The translations under genes and the position numbers were made by a program. From Massilia sp. BJB1822 (GTDB lineage Bacteria > Pseudomonadota > Gammaproteobacteria > Burkholderiales > Burkholderiaceae_D): DNA of 64,000 bases. Shown piece by piece: positions 8,050 through 17,031 of this stretch. The notes beneath the pieces were generated by a model that worked only from the letters and a program-made list of their open reading frames with translations, ran no database searches and was not told the DNA's origin. Numbering within the stretch: position 1 is the first letter of the stretch; the number at the start of each line of letters is the position of its first letter. The DNA lies in NCBI RefSeq assembly GCF_013369485.1, contig NZ_JABWEB010000017.1, positions 43,161 through 107,160 of the forward strand, in the 5' to 3' direction.

Positions 8050-8649
8050 ATGTACAAGAAGATCCCGACCAGCACCGCACCACGCATTCATCCCCTGGTG
8101 GCCGGCGCAGCCATTTCCGTGACTTTGCTCAGCCTCGTTGGAACAGCGGCGATTGCCGGCTGGCTGCCGTCCTCGCGCGGCGAACCATCCGCACAGATGC
8201 CGCCCGCCATGGTGCAGCCGACCAGCGCGGTAAGCGGACAGGGTGCGGTGCCATCCGCCCCGGCCGCCAGCGCGCCGGCTCCCGGCTTCATCCAGGTTTC
8301 GGTTCCTGTCCCGGCGAATGCCGCGCAGGCTCCAGTCCCACAGGCTGCGCCCGCGCCGCAGGCGGCCCCCGTGCAGCACAAGCCGCGCGTGCAGCGCGTC
8401 AGCCACGAACAGCCGCGCAGCCAAGCGCGCTATGAGGAAGAGCGTCCAGCGCCGCGCGAACCGCAGGTCAGCCAGCAGCAGCAAGGCCCAAACTATGTCG
8501 GCATCGGCGCCGGTGCGCTGATCGGCGGCCTGCTGGGCAACCAGGTGGGCAGCGGCAATGGCCGCAAACTGGCCACCATCGCCGGCGCCATCGGCGGCGG
8601 CTATATCGGCAACGAAATCCAGAACCGCCAGCAGAACCCGCAGCGCTAA
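8050..8649 (+). CDS. Membrane-anchored glycine-zipper (2TM / SlyB-like) protein
   Basis: 199 aa. An N-terminal anchor helix (about 18-39, HPLVAGAAISVTLLSLVGTA) is followed by a Pro/Ala/Gln-rich disordered stretch (about 45-150). The C-terminal glycine-zipper domain reads YVGIGAGALIGGLLGNQVGS, then NGRKLATIAGAIGGGYIGNE. This is the glycine-zipper 2TM domain of SlyB/PcP-type envelope proteins. There is no lipobox Cys, so it is anchored by the helix rather than by lipid. AAAGGAG precedes the ATG. The gene is single and ends at a terminator. Its function in the envelope is not defined. Confidence 0.85.
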   Translation: MYKKIPTSTAPRIHPLVAGAAISVTLLSLVGTAAIAGWLPSSRGEPSAQMPPAMVQPTSAVSGQGAVPSAPAASAPAPGFIQVSVPVPANAAQAPVPQAAPAPQAAPVQHKPRVQRVSHEQPRSQARYEEERPAPREPQVSQQQQGPNYVGIGAGALIGGLLGNQVGSGNGRKLATIAGAIGGGYIGNEIQNRQQNPQR

Positions 8650-8671
8650 GCAGCGCGCTCCAGACCTGCGA

Positions 8672-8708
8672 GCCGCCCGAACCCTCACCGGTTCCGGCGG
8701 CTTTTCTT
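8672..8708 (+). terminator. Intrinsic terminator after glycine-zipper gene
   Basis: GCCGCC at 8672-8677 pairs with GGCGGC at 8696-8701, with an inner GAACC/GGTTC stem, followed by TTTTCTT. It serves the plus strand and touches the end of the convergent DUF1993 gene. Confidence 0.85.
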
Positions 8709-9219
8709 ATTGCGGATAGGGACCGAGATAATCGATCTTGCCGATATCGACGCCCTGGCTGCGCAGGATGCCGTAGGCGGTGACGAGGTGGAAGTAGAAA
8801 TTGGGCAGGCCGAAGCTGATCTGGTAATCCACGCCGCTGAAGGTGGGCTGGATGGCTTCCCAGTTGAGCGTGATCTCTTTCGATTCGGCCTGGTCGAGCA
8901 GCTCCCGGCCCACGCTTTCCAGATACGCCAGCGTGGCTGCGATGCGCTCCTGCAGCTGCTGGAAGGTGGCTTCGTTATCTTCCATCGACGGCGCCTTCAC
9001 GCCGGACAGGCGGGCCACCGACATCTTGGCCGTATCGCAGGCATGCTGCACCTGGGCCGAGAGCGGCATCATGTCCGCGGCCAGGCTGGCGTTGAACAGC
9101 ACGTCGGGGATCATGCCCTGCTCCTCCGCGAACTCCTCGCCCTTCTTCAGCAAGTCCGACAGCACCTTCAAGCCGCGCACGAAAGCGGGCACCGAAACCT
9201 GATACATCGACAGCGGCAT
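8707..9219 (-). CDS. DUF1993 family protein
   Basis: 170 aa, recognised by the family start MPLSMYQVSVPAFVRGLKVL and the end FYFHLVTAYGILRSQGVDIG, then KIDYLGPYPQ. DUF1993 proteins are all-helical, DinB-like four-helix proteins, and none has a settled function. A strong SD (GAAGGAGATGCC then ATG) fixes the start. It stands alone between a terminator and a decayed toxin-antitoxin locus, and shows no signal peptide or membrane helix. Confidence 0.9.
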   Translation of the reverse strand: MPLSMYQVSVPAFVRGLKVLSDLLKKGEEFAEEQGMIPDVLFNASLAADMMPLSAQVQHACDTAKMSVARLSGVKAPSMEDNEATFQQLQERIAATLAYLESVGRELLDQAESKEITLNWEAIQPTFSGVDYQISFGLPNFYFHLVTAYGILRSQGVDIGKIDYLGPYPQ

Positions 9220-9291
9220 GGCATCTCCTTCTTCGAATGATTGAGGACCCAGCGAGTCTAGCGCAAGCCCTGCAATCCCGCTTGCCGCCGC

Positions 9292-9443
9292 TCAGGCCAG
9301 CAGTCGCATGCCTGCCAGCTTGGCCGCCTTGCGGTCGAACGTGGCGGTGTATGCGCGGCAATGAGGCGATCCACCTTTTGGGATTGCTGTGGATCGTCCT
9401 GCATCAGGAAACGTAAGAGGATATTGGTATCCAGGCCTACCAT
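9292..9443 (-). pseudogene. Remnant of VapC-like PIN-domain toxin (internal deletion)
   Basis: The ATG at 9443 starts MVGLDTNILLRFLMQDDPQQ, a typical PIN-domain N-terminus with the first catalytic Asp (LDTN). After about 30 codons the frame becomes nonsense. One frame over, the sequence YTATFDRKAAKLAGMRLLA then stop (ending 9292) is a typical PIN C-terminus, with its final acidic/TFD motif. The roughly 80 codons that should lie between are gone, including the central acidic residues, and the two ends are out of frame. The ATG overlaps the antitoxin stop (ATGGTAG), as expected for the original toxin-antitoxin operon. It cannot be functional. Confidence 0.8.
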
Positions 9444-9685
9444 TTAGCCGCTTCCACAGCCGATGCGGCAATTGCTTCTTCAATCTGCTTCAGGCTGAGA
9501 CGTACGCCAGGACGATAAAGCGCGCCTTTCAGCTTGCTCGCGTCCTGCCCGGCGGCGACGATGGCGAACTCGCCCGGCTCATATTCGACAATCTCCACCC
9601 GTCCACCATCCGGCACACCGAGGGCGGCACGCACGGAGTCGGGCAGCAGCAGCTGCCCTTCGGCGTTGATATATGCGGTAGCCAT
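9437..9685 (-). CDS. AbrB/MazE-type antitoxin, partner toxin decayed
   Basis: 82 aa from the ATG at 9685. The N-terminal swapped-hairpin motif AYINAEGQLLLPDSVRAALG, then VPDGGRVEIVEYEPGEFAI, is the SpoVT/AbrB DNA-binding fold used by VapB/MazE antitoxins. The C-terminal part (LKGALYRPGVRLSLKQIEEA) is the toxin-binding tail type. Its last codons overlap the start of the broken PIN toxin reading frame by seven bases. With no working toxin next to it, the protein may persist as an orphan regulator or be on the way to loss. Confidence 0.8.
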   Translation of the reverse strand: MATAYINAEGQLLLPDSVRAALGVPDGGRVEIVEYEPGEFAIVAAGQDASKLKGALYRPGVRLSLKQIEEAIAASAVEAAKW

Positions 9686-9754
9686 GCGCGCTCTCCCATT
9701 GCAGTGAGGAATTTCACTGTATGCCTGCGGCGGGGAATTGCAAGCGGGCTGGAC

Positions 9755-9778
9755 TGAAAACTTGTCCTGCGACAAGTC
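9755..9778 (-). terminator. Putative terminator of the AST operon
   Basis: Read on the minus strand, ACTTGTC and GACAAGT pair around GCAG and are followed by TTTTC, eight bases after the astE stop. The stem is short (7 bp) and the U-run has only four residues. Confidence 0.6.
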
Positions 9779-9785
9779 CGCCTGA

Positions 9786-10817
9786 TCAGGAAACGCGCAC
9801 CACCATCATGCCGGCGCGCAGACCGATGCGCACATCGGGGTTCGGGAAGACCACCAGCTCTTCGGCGTGCTGCACGGTGTAGACCTTGTCGCCGTCGCGG
9901 GCGATTTCGGCGTCTTGCGGCAGGGCCGTGAAGTTCTGCGTCTCACGGCCGAAGGCCATGGTGAAGCCGTCACTGAGCTTGATGATGTTCTGCGCCACCT
10001 TGAACACATGCGGCTGCGTTACGGCGGGGCGCGGGCCGGCGCCGCGCAGCAGATCGTCCAGCGCCTGCGAGGCGTGCACGAACTGGCTCAGGTCATTCTG
10101 GCCCAGGGTGCCGATGCGGCCCAGCTCCACGGTGGTGCCGGCCGCGCCGTGGTGCTCGGCGCTGTAGTAACTGTAAGTCCCGGCGGAAGCGGGATTCATG
10201 ATGATGGCTTCGATGCCGGCCTGGCCCAGCCAGCCGATCAGGCCATGCCGGGCTTCATCGGCGATCAGATCCGGCACGATGGCGAACATCGGATACACCG
10301 AGGGACGGATCGCCGTGTGCAGGTCCAGATGCCAGCGCTGCGGCCCGGCATCCTGGAAGAATTCGGTGGTGGCGGCGATCATCACGTCGGCGCGCGCGGC
10401 TTCGGCCGTGCCTTCCAGCGTGCCGCGTTCGGCGCGGAACATGCGGTTCAGATCCGCATCGATAAAGCGCTTGCCGGCGCGGATGGCGCCGATATTGCCG
10501 ACGCAGATCATCAGATCCACGGCCAGCGCCTGCGGCTCGCGCGCCAGGGCGTCGAGCAGATAAGCCACCACTTCAATCGGCCCGGTCTCGTCGCCATGCA
10601 CGCCGACGGAAACCAGCACCGCCGGACGGGCCGCCGCCACGCCGCCAGCACGCGGCTGGCGAATGGTCAGGATGCCGTCGGCCGGCTCGGCGACGCTGAA
10701 ACCGGCATTGGTGAAACTGCGCGCGACGGCGCCGAAATCGGCCTCCGCCAGCGCGCGTACCGCGTCCGGCAGCGCGGATGCGCCGCCGGTGCTTGCTGCA
10801 TTTACTTCATTTGCCAT
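9786..10817 (-). CDS. astE: Succinylglutamate desuccinylase
   Basis: 343 aa, last enzyme of the AST pathway. It is a zinc hydrolase that splits N-succinylglutamate to glutamate and succinate. Zinc-ligand motif HGDE is in VSVGVHGDETGPIEV, the second ligand segment is HLDLHTAI, the substrate-binding segment is DADLNRMFRAE, and the catalytic Glu is in TTVELGRIG. I chose the ATG at 10817 (MANEVNAAS), which starts 13 bases after the glutamate dehydrogenase stop; the frame open upstream of it overlaps that gene. It is the last gene of the operon and is separated from astB by the dehydrogenase gene, an unusual arrangement. Confidence 0.93.
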   Translation of the reverse strand: MANEVNAASTGGASALPDAVRALAEADFGAVARSFTNAGFSVAEPADGILTIRQPRAGGVAAARPAVLVSVGVHGDETGPIEVVAYLLDALAREPQALAVDLMICVGNIGAIRAGKRFIDADLNRMFRAERGTLEGTAEAARADVMIAATTEFFQDAGPQRWHLDLHTAIRPSVYPMFAIVPDLIADEARHGLIGWLGQAGIEAIIMNPASAGTYSYYSAEHHGAAGTTVELGRIGTLGQNDLSQFVHASQALDDLLRGAGPRPAVTQPHVFKVAQNIIKLSDGFTMAFGRETQNFTALPQDAEIARDGDKVYTVQHAEELVVFPNPDVRIGLRAGMMVVRVS

Positions 10818-10830
10818 TGCGTTTGCTGCC

Positions 10831-13800
10831 TTATGCTGCCTGTGCCAGATTGCCGGTATTGGTCGCCTCGGACAGCGCCCACACGTCCAGCATCGCTTGT
10901 TCCAGATCGCTCGCCGCCGCATAACCGGACAGGCCCAGGGTGCAGGTCACGACTTCCACCGCTTCGGCCGCGTCGTGGCCGTTGGTGGCGCGCTGCAGCA
11001 CCTGGGTCAGCAGGCGTTGCTGGGTGCGGCGCAGGGCTTGCTGGGCGTAGCTGCGCAGCTGTTCCTGCGATTTGCTCAGGGCCGGCAATTTCAGGCCGCG
11101 CTCCAGCGTATCGATGCCGGCCTGGCTGCGCAGGGACATACCCACTTGCAGGAAGGCTGGCAGGTCCATGCCCGCCGGACGCTTCACCGACAGCGCGGCA
11201 AACACGAAGGCCGCCACGCCTTCGATGGCGTCGACCGCTTTCCAGGCTTGCACGAACTCGGCGCGCAGCTCTGGATGCGCATCCGCATCGGACTCGGTCT
11301 GGCCGGCAACCAGTTGTTTGAGCAGGCCAGGTTCGGCGAACAAGCGGGTCAGCTCGGCAACGCCAGGACCGGAGCGCAGCTGCTCGCGCGGCACCGCCAG
11401 CACGCCTTCGATCACGGCCTTCAACATGCTGCGGGTGCGTGCATCGGCTTTGATCGCCACGGCGCGCGGCACGTTCAGCGCATCGGCGTCCAGGGTGTCG
11501 AAGATCGGCGCCAGATTCAGCGCCGACCATGCCTGGCCCCAGGCCAGGATCACGTCAGACTCGCTGCCGCCATGCTGTGCTGCCAGGTCGCGCAGCATCA
11601 GCGGGCCGCAACGGTTCACCACTTCGTTCGCCAGCACGGTCGCCAGGATGGCGTTGGCCAGCGGGTGGGCCAGTGCGGAGCGGGTTGCCACCAGCAGGTC
11701 GGGGAAGTAAGGCTTGAGCACCGGCTCGGCCCAGCTTTCCTCGGTCAGCGGCAGGGCCGACAGGATGCGCTTGTAGCGGTTCTTCACGTTGGCGATCACC
11801 ACCGCCAGTTCCGGCGTGGTCAGGCAGCGGCCATCGGCCTTGCGGCGCGCCAGCTCGGCCACGCTCGGCAGCTGCTCCAGCTCGCGCGACAGGCCGCCCT
11901 CCTCTTCCAGGCTGGCGATCAGGGCGGCGTAGCCATCCTGCACCGCGCTCTCGCCCTGGGCTTGCGCCTCGCGCACCAGCAAACGGGTTTGCTGGGTGTT
12001 GTCGCGCAGGACCAGGCGCTCGATGTCGCCGGTCATATCGTTCAGCACGCGGTTGCGGTCTGCTTCGCTAAGCTGGCCGGCATTCATTTCCACGTCCAGC
12101 CACATCTTCGCGTTCACCTCGTGGTCGGAGCAGTCCACGCCGGCCGAGTTGTCGATCGCATCGGTGAAGATGCGGCCACCGGCCAGCGCGAACTCGATGC
12201 GGCCGGACTGGGTCGCGCCCAGATTGCCGCCTTCGGCCACCACCTTGCAGCGCAGCTCACTGCCGTTGACGCGGATATTGTCGTTGGCGCGATCCTTGAC
12301 CTGGGCATTGGTTTCAGCCGAGGACTTGATATAGGTGCCGATGCCGCCGTTGTAGAACAGGTCGACCGGCGCCAGCAGGATGCGGTGCATCAGCTCTTCC
12401 GGCGCCAGCGCGGTTTCCTCGATGTCGAGCGCGGCACGCACTTGCGGCGACAGCTCGATGGAACGGGCGCTGCGCGGATACACGCCGCCGCCCTGCGAAA
12501 TCAGTTCCTTGTTGTAGTCTTCCCACGAAGAGCGCGGCAGGGCGAACATGCGCTGGCGCTCGGCGAAGGATTTGGCGGTGTCCGGATTCGGATCGAGGAA
12601 GATGTGGCGGTGGTCGAAGGCCGCCAGCAGCTTGATCTGGTTCGACAGCAGCACGCCGTTGCCGAACACGTCGCCCGACATATCGCCCACGCCCACCACG
12701 GTGAACGGAGTGGTGTTCATATCGTGGCCCATCTCGTAGAAGTGGCGCTTGACCGCTTCGAAGGCGCCCTTGGCGGTGATGCCCATTTTCTTGTGGTCAT
12801 AGCCGTTCGATCCGCCCGAGGCGAAAGCGTCGCCCAGCCAGAAGCCGCGCTTGACGGCGATGCCGTTGGCGATGTCGGAGAAGGTCGCGGTGCCTTTGTC
12901 GGCGGCCACCACCAGATACGGGTCGTTGCCGTCGTAGCAGACCGTGTCTTCAGGCGAGACGATCTTGCCCAGCACGCGGTTGTCGGTCACTTCCAGCAGG
13001 CTGGCGATGAACAGGCGGTAGACTGCTTCGCCTTCGGCCGCCACCACGTCGCGCGTGGCGTCTTTCGGCATCTGCTTGCAGACGAAGCCGCCCTTGGCGC
13101 CCGCCGGCACGATCACGGCGTTCTTCACCATCTGCGCCTTCACCAGGCCCAGCACCTCGGTGCGGTAGTCTTCCATGCGGTCGGACCAGCGCAGGCCGCC
13201 GCGCGCCACAGGGCCGCCGCGCAGGTGCACGCCTTCGAAGCGGCGCGAGAACACATAGATTTCGCGGAAAGGACGCGGTTCCGGCACCAGCGACAGATTG
13301 CTGGTGTCGAACTTGAAGATGATCTTGTCGCCCTGGTCGGCGTTCTGGAAGTAGTTGGTGCGCAGGGTCGCCAGAATCAGGTCGATCAGCGCGGCCAGGA
13401 TCACTTCCGTATCCGCATGGTTCAGCGCCGGCAGGCGGCCCTTGATGGCTTGCAGCGTGTCGCGCGCGGCATTGCGTTCGCCCTCGCCCAGCGCCGGATT
13501 GAAGCGCTGGCTGAAGGCGTCGACGATTTCCTTGATCACGGCGGGCTGGCGGCGCAGGCTTTCGGCGATGTAACGCACCGAGAACTGCGTGCCGGCCTGA
13601 CGCCAGTAGCTCATATAGGCGCGCACCAGTTGCACCTGGCGGGTATTCAGGCCGCCTTCGATCACCAGGCCATTCAGGCGGCCATCTTCGGCTTCGTCGT
13701 TGAGCAGGGCGCTGAACAGATCCTGGGCCACGGGGGCGATGCCTTCGCGCGCCAGCTTGGCGGCGCTGTCGGCATCCACGCCCAGGCTGGTGACGTAGTA

Positions 13801-15558
13801 ACGCTTGCCGTCTTCGGTGCGGATCGAATGCGCCTGTTCGCGCTCGATCGACACGCCGGCGTTATGCAGGGCCGGCAGAATGGCCGATAGCGCCGGCACG
13901 CGATCCACCGAATACAGGCGGATGGAGGTGGCCGGATTGGCTTCGGTCGCCAGCTCCACGCGCACGGCGATACGGTCGCTGATGCCGTTGCGCAGAATGG
14001 TGCCCAGATCGTGGAAGGCCACGCTCGGCGAGGTGGCGCTGACATAATCGAGCGGCAGGGTCGAGCACATCTTGCGCAGGCTGTTGCGCAGCGGCTCGTC
14101 GAACACGGCGTCGGACAATTCGGAGAAGCTGTTGTGCCAGCCGTCCAGCACCGCCAGCAGCGGACGCTGGATATCGCTTTCCAGGTCGAGCGGATAGCGC
14201 GCGGCGTGGGCGATCAGATAGACGCGGGCCAGCGGGCCGTCGGCCACCAGGGTCTGCGAGCTGACATGGCTGGCGCCCGAGCTTTGCTGCAGGGCTTTGG
14301 CCAGCGCCGAAGCGACACTGGCGCTATAGCGCTCGCGCGGCAGGTACACCAGCACGTTCAGGTGGCGCGCGTACACGTCGCGGCGCGCGAAGACCTTGGT
14401 GCGCGGCTGCTTGTACAGCGACACCACGGAACCGCACACCTCGGCCAGCCATTGCGGCTCGGCTTCCAGCGCTTCGGTGCGCGGCAGCGACTCCAGGATC
14501 TCGACGAATTTCTCGGCGCGGAAGCCTTCCTTGCGCACGCCGGCGATCTGCAGCACCTGGGCGATGCGGCCACGCGCAAACGGCAGGCGGGCCAGCGGGG
14601 TCAGGTTGGCGGCGCGGGTGAACAGGCCGACGAAGCAGTGCTCGCCCAGAATGGCGCCGCTGGAATCGGTGTTGCGCACGCCGATGAAGTCCAGCTGCTG
14701 GTCGCGGTGCAGGGTGCCGCCCACGTCGGCCTTGACGATGGACAGGGTGTGCGGACGCTTGGACAGGGTGTCGAAGTCGCCCGGGATATTGGCCAGGCAG
14801 CCGCCGTACACCGGATGCGCCGTATCCTGCAGCACGCCGATGCGGCTTGGAATATCGCGTTCCAGCTCGCGCGCGCCCGGCTTGACCTGGTAGTAGGCGT
14901 AGCCGTGCACTTCAAAACCTTCATTGCCGGCCCACTCCAGGAAGGCAGCGACTTCCTGCCCTTCTTCGCCATGGGCGGCAGCGGCGGCGGCCACGCTGCT
15001 GAAGCGCTCCTTCATCGCCGCCAGGTCGCGCCGTACGATGGCCGCGTCGCGCGCCACCATCTCGATGCTTTGCACCAGCGCCTGCAGGGCATCGCCTTGC
15101 AGCTCTTCGGCCAGCAGGCAAAGCACATAGGATTCCTGCTTGTCGCCATCGGCGCCGACCTTGTTCACCACGCCGGCCGCGTCGCGGCCCACGCTCAGCA
15201 CCGCGTTCAGGACCCCATTCACGGCCACGCGCTGCTTGCGCATCGCCATGACGATGGAGTCCACCAGATAAGGCATATCGTCGTTCAGGATCAGCAGGGC
15301 CGTGGCATGGCCGCCACGGCCATCGGCGTAGCGCAGCTTGGCGATCTGGCAGCCGGTGCTGCTGCGGCGCGCGGCCTGGGTGAAACCTTCTACCAGCAAG
15401 GGAGCAAGACTATTGGGCGAGGTGTCCGCCAGATCTTCATCGTCCAGGGCACTCAGCCAGGCACTGATCAGGGCCGGCACCTGCCCGCCGTCGGCAGGCT
15501 TGCTCGCGTTGACCAGTTCCAGCGTCTGTTTTCTCAGCTCTTGCGGCATTTGTTTCAT
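10831..15558 (-). CDS. gdhB: NAD-specific glutamate dehydrogenase, 180-kDa class
   Basis: 1575 aa, the length class of the large NAD-dependent GDHs of Pseudomonas and Streptomyces. It oxidises glutamate to 2-oxoglutarate and ammonia. The long N-terminal regulatory region carries ACT-like segments. The catalytic domain contains the GGLRWSDRMEDYRTEV segment and the Lys-containing PAGAKGGFVCKQ motif, followed by the nucleotide-binding segment FTVVGVGDMSGDVFGNGVLL. GGAG lies seven bases before the ATG. It sits between astB (118 bases upstream, with a hairpin in the gap) and astE (13 bases downstream), so arginine-derived glutamate and its oxidation are co-expressed. In P. aeruginosa gdhB is arginine-induced but encoded elsewhere. 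Confidence 0.95.
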   Translation of the reverse strand: MKQMPQELRKQTLELVNASKPADGGQVPALISAWLSALDDEDLADTSPNSLAPLLVEGFTQAARRSSTGCQIAKLRYADGRGGHATALLILNDDMPYLVDSIVMAMRKQRVAVNGVLNAVLSVGRDAAGVVNKVGADGDKQESYVLCLLAEELQGDALQALVQSIEMVARDAAIVRRDLAAMKERFSSVAAAAAAHGEEGQEVAAFLEWAGNEGFEVHGYAYYQVKPGARELERDIPSRIGVLQDTAHPVYGGCLANIPGDFDTLSKRPHTLSIVKADVGGTLHRDQQLDFIGVRNTDSSGAILGEHCFVGLFTRAANLTPLARLPFARGRIAQVLQIAGVRKEGFRAEKFVEILESLPRTEALEAEPQWLAEVCGSVVSLYKQPRTKVFARRDVYARHLNVLVYLPRERYSASVASALAKALQQSSGASHVSSQTLVADGPLARVYLIAHAARYPLDLESDIQRPLLAVLDGWHNSFSELSDAVFDEPLRNSLRKMCSTLPLDYVSATSPSVAFHDLGTILRNGISDRIAVRVELATEANPATSIRLYSVDRVPALSAILPALHNAGVSIEREQAHSIRTEDGKRYYVTSLGVDADSAAKLAREGIAPVAQDLFSALLNDEAEDGRLNGLVIEGGLNTRQVQLVRAYMSYWRQAGTQFSVRYIAESLRRQPAVIKEIVDAFSQRFNPALGEGERNAARDTLQAIKGRLPALNHADTEVILAALIDLILATLRTNYFQNADQGDKIIFKFDTSNLSLVPEPRPFREIYVFSRRFEGVHLRGGPVARGGLRWSDRMEDYRTEVLGLVKAQMVKNAVIVPAGAKGGFVCKQMPKDATRDVVAAEGEAVYRLFIASLLEVTDNRVLGKIVSPEDTVCYDGNDPYLVVAADKGTATFSDIANGIAVKRGFWLGDAFASGGSNGYDHKKMGITAKGAFEAVKRHFYEMGHDMNTTPFTVVGVGDMSGDVFGNGVLLSNQIKLLAAFDHRHIFLDPNPDTAKSFAERQRMFALPRSSWEDYNKELISQGGGVYPRSARSIELSPQVRAALDIEETALAPEELMHRILLAPVDLFYNGGIGTYIKSSAETNAQVKDRANDNIRVNGSELRCKVVAEGGNLGATQSGRIEFALAGGRIFTDAIDNSAGVDCSDHEVNAKMWLDVEMNAGQLSEADRNRVLNDMTGDIERLVLRDNTQQTRLLVREAQAQGESAVQDGYAALIASLEEEGGLSRELEQLPSVAELARRKADGRCLTTPELAVVIANVKNRYKRILSALPLTEESWAEPVLKPYFPDLLVATRSALAHPLANAILATVLANEVVNRCGPLMLRDLAAQHGGSESDVILAWGQAWSALNLAPIFDTLDADALNVPRAVAIKADARTRSMLKAVIEGVLAVPREQLRSGPGVAELTRLFAEPGLLKQLVAGQTESDADAHPELRAEFVQAWKAVDAIEGVAAFVFAALSVKRPAGMDLPAFLQVGMSLRSQAGIDTLERGLKLPALSKSQEQLRSYAQQALRRTQQRLLTQVLQRATNGHDAAEAVEVVTCTLGLSGYAAASDLEQAMLDVWALSEATNTGNLAQAA

Positions 15559-15634
15559 CTTGCTTCTCCAATACGTTATGTGTATTTCGCCTGCTCGCCC
15601 CGGCTTGTGGCTGCGCGGCAGCGATGAATCAGGA

Positions 15635-15653
15635 GGCGGAAGGTCATTCCGCC
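15635..15653 (-). other. Hairpin in the astB-gdhB gap
   Basis: GGCGGAA and TTCCGCC pair around a 5-base loop in the only sizeable gap of the distal operon. No T-run follows on the minus strand, so it is not a normal terminator. An RNA-processing or partial-attenuation role is possible. Confidence 0.5.
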
Positions 15654-15676
15654 CTACTTTGGGATGCTATCTGAAA

Positions 15677-17023
15677 TTACAAATCAAAATCATACAGGCC
15701 TGGCAGGCCCAGGATCATGCTCAATTCCTCCAGTGCGGCGTGCACTTCCAGCGCCAGCGCCGGATCGGCCATATCCTGCGGCTCCAGACGGTCGCGGTAA
15801 TGCTTCTCGACCCAGGCCACCAGCGTATGGTACAGCGACTCGGTCATCACCACACCTTGGTGCATTGCAGCAGATTCTTCCTCGGTCAGCGCCACGCGCA
15901 AACGCAGGCAGGCAGGCCCGCCGCCATTGCGCATGCTCTGGCGCAGATCGAAGTGCACCAGTTCATCGACCGGGCCGCCGCTGGCCACCAGGCCTTGCAG
16001 GTAGCGCGCCACGGCGGCGTTTTCCTGGCACTCGTGCGGCACCACCAGGGCCATCTTGCCATCGGGCTTGGACAGCAGCTGGCTGTTGAACAGATAGCTG
16101 GCCACGGCGTCGGCCACCGGCACCATGCCGGTATCAACGCGCACCGCGTTCAGCTCCGCGCCCACGCCGGCCATGGCCTGGCGCAGCTGGGACAAGGCGC
16201 CCGCCTCGTCGGCAAAAGCCTGCTCGTGGTAGAACAGCACATTGCCGTTGCCGACGGCGATCACGTCGTTGTGGAACACGCCCTGGTCGATCACGTCGGG
16301 ATTCTGCTGGATGAAGACGCTGCGTTCGGCCGCGATGCCGTGCAGGCGGGCCACCGCCTGCGAAGCTTCCAGCGTGTGGCGGGCCGGATAGCGCTTCGGC
16401 GCCGGGGCCGCGGCATCGAACTCCGCGCGGCCATACACGAACATCTCCACGCCCTGGGCGCCATGGCTGGCACACAGGCGGGTATGGTTGGCCGCACCCT
16501 CGTCACCGAAAGCCGGGGTGCCGGGCAAGGCGTCGTGCACGGCGAAGCGGGTGCCGTCGTTGAAGATGGCGCGCAGCGCGCGCGCCGACTGCACGTGCTC
16601 GAAAGCGCGGTGCAGCTTGTTGTTCAGGTTCGCCGGGGTGAAATGCACGCGGCCATCGGCGGTATCGGCCGATGGGCTGACGGTGGCGGCATTGGCCGTC
16701 CACATCGGCGAGGCCGAATAGGCGCAGGCCAGGATCACCGGCGATTCTTTATAGGCCTGCTGCAGCACCTCGGCATTGCTGCCGCTGAAACCCAGGCTGC
16801 GCAGCAGGCGGAAGTTGGGACGGTCCTGCGGCGGCAGCAGGGCCTGGGCGAAGCCGCGCGCCGCCAGGGCGCGCATTTTCTCCAGGCCTTGCAGGGCCGC
16901 CTGTTTCGGATTCGATGCGCTCTTCACGTTATTGAAGGACGCCACATTGCCAAAGGACAGGCCGGCGTAGTTGTGCGACGGGCCTACCAGGCCGTCAAAA
17001 TTGAATTCGCGTGCGGAGCGCAT
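15677..17023 (-). CDS. astB: N-succinylarginine dihydrolase
   Basis: 448 aa, matching the family length. It converts N2-succinylarginine to N2-succinylornithine, two NH3 and CO2 in the second AST step. It has the AstB N-terminus (EFNFDGLVGPSHNYAGLSFG). The catalytic triad of this guanidine-modifying superfamily is visible: Glu175 in FGDEGAANH, His251 in GVFHNDVIAV and Cys372 in GGGPACLRLR. The ATG at 17023 lies eight bases after the astD stop, and that stop context supplies the SD (TGAGGAATACC then ATG). Both facts decide the start against the much longer open frame. Confidence 0.96.
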   Translation of the reverse strand: MRSAREFNFDGLVGPSHNYAGLSFGNVASFNNVKSASNPKQAALQGLEKMRALAARGFAQALLPPQDRPNFRLLRSLGFSGSNAEVLQQAYKESPVILACAYSASPMWTANAATVSPSADTADGRVHFTPANLNNKLHRAFEHVQSARALRAIFNDGTRFAVHDALPGTPAFGDEGAANHTRLCASHGAQGVEMFVYGRAEFDAAAPAPKRYPARHTLEASQAVARLHGIAAERSVFIQQNPDVIDQGVFHNDVIAVGNGNVLFYHEQAFADEAGALSQLRQAMAGVGAELNAVRVDTGMVPVADAVASYLFNSQLLSKPDGKMALVVPHECQENAAVARYLQGLVASGGPVDELVHFDLRQSMRNGGGPACLRLRVALTEEESAAMHQGVVMTESLYHTLVAWVEKHYRDRLEPQDMADPALALEVHAALEELSMILGLPGLYDFDL

Positions 17024-17031
17024 GGTATTCC

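Noticed and set aside
10663..15627. Very long plus-strand open frames (1075 and 538 codons) opposite gdhB
   Set aside because: They are mirror frames caused by GC-rich codon bias of the dehydrogenase gene. Their translations are low-complexity (His, Gln, Arg, Ala) and match no protein pattern.
15635..15653. Reading the astB-gdhB hairpin as a terminator
   Set aside because: No U-run follows on the minus strand, and gdhB and astE have no clear promoter of their own.
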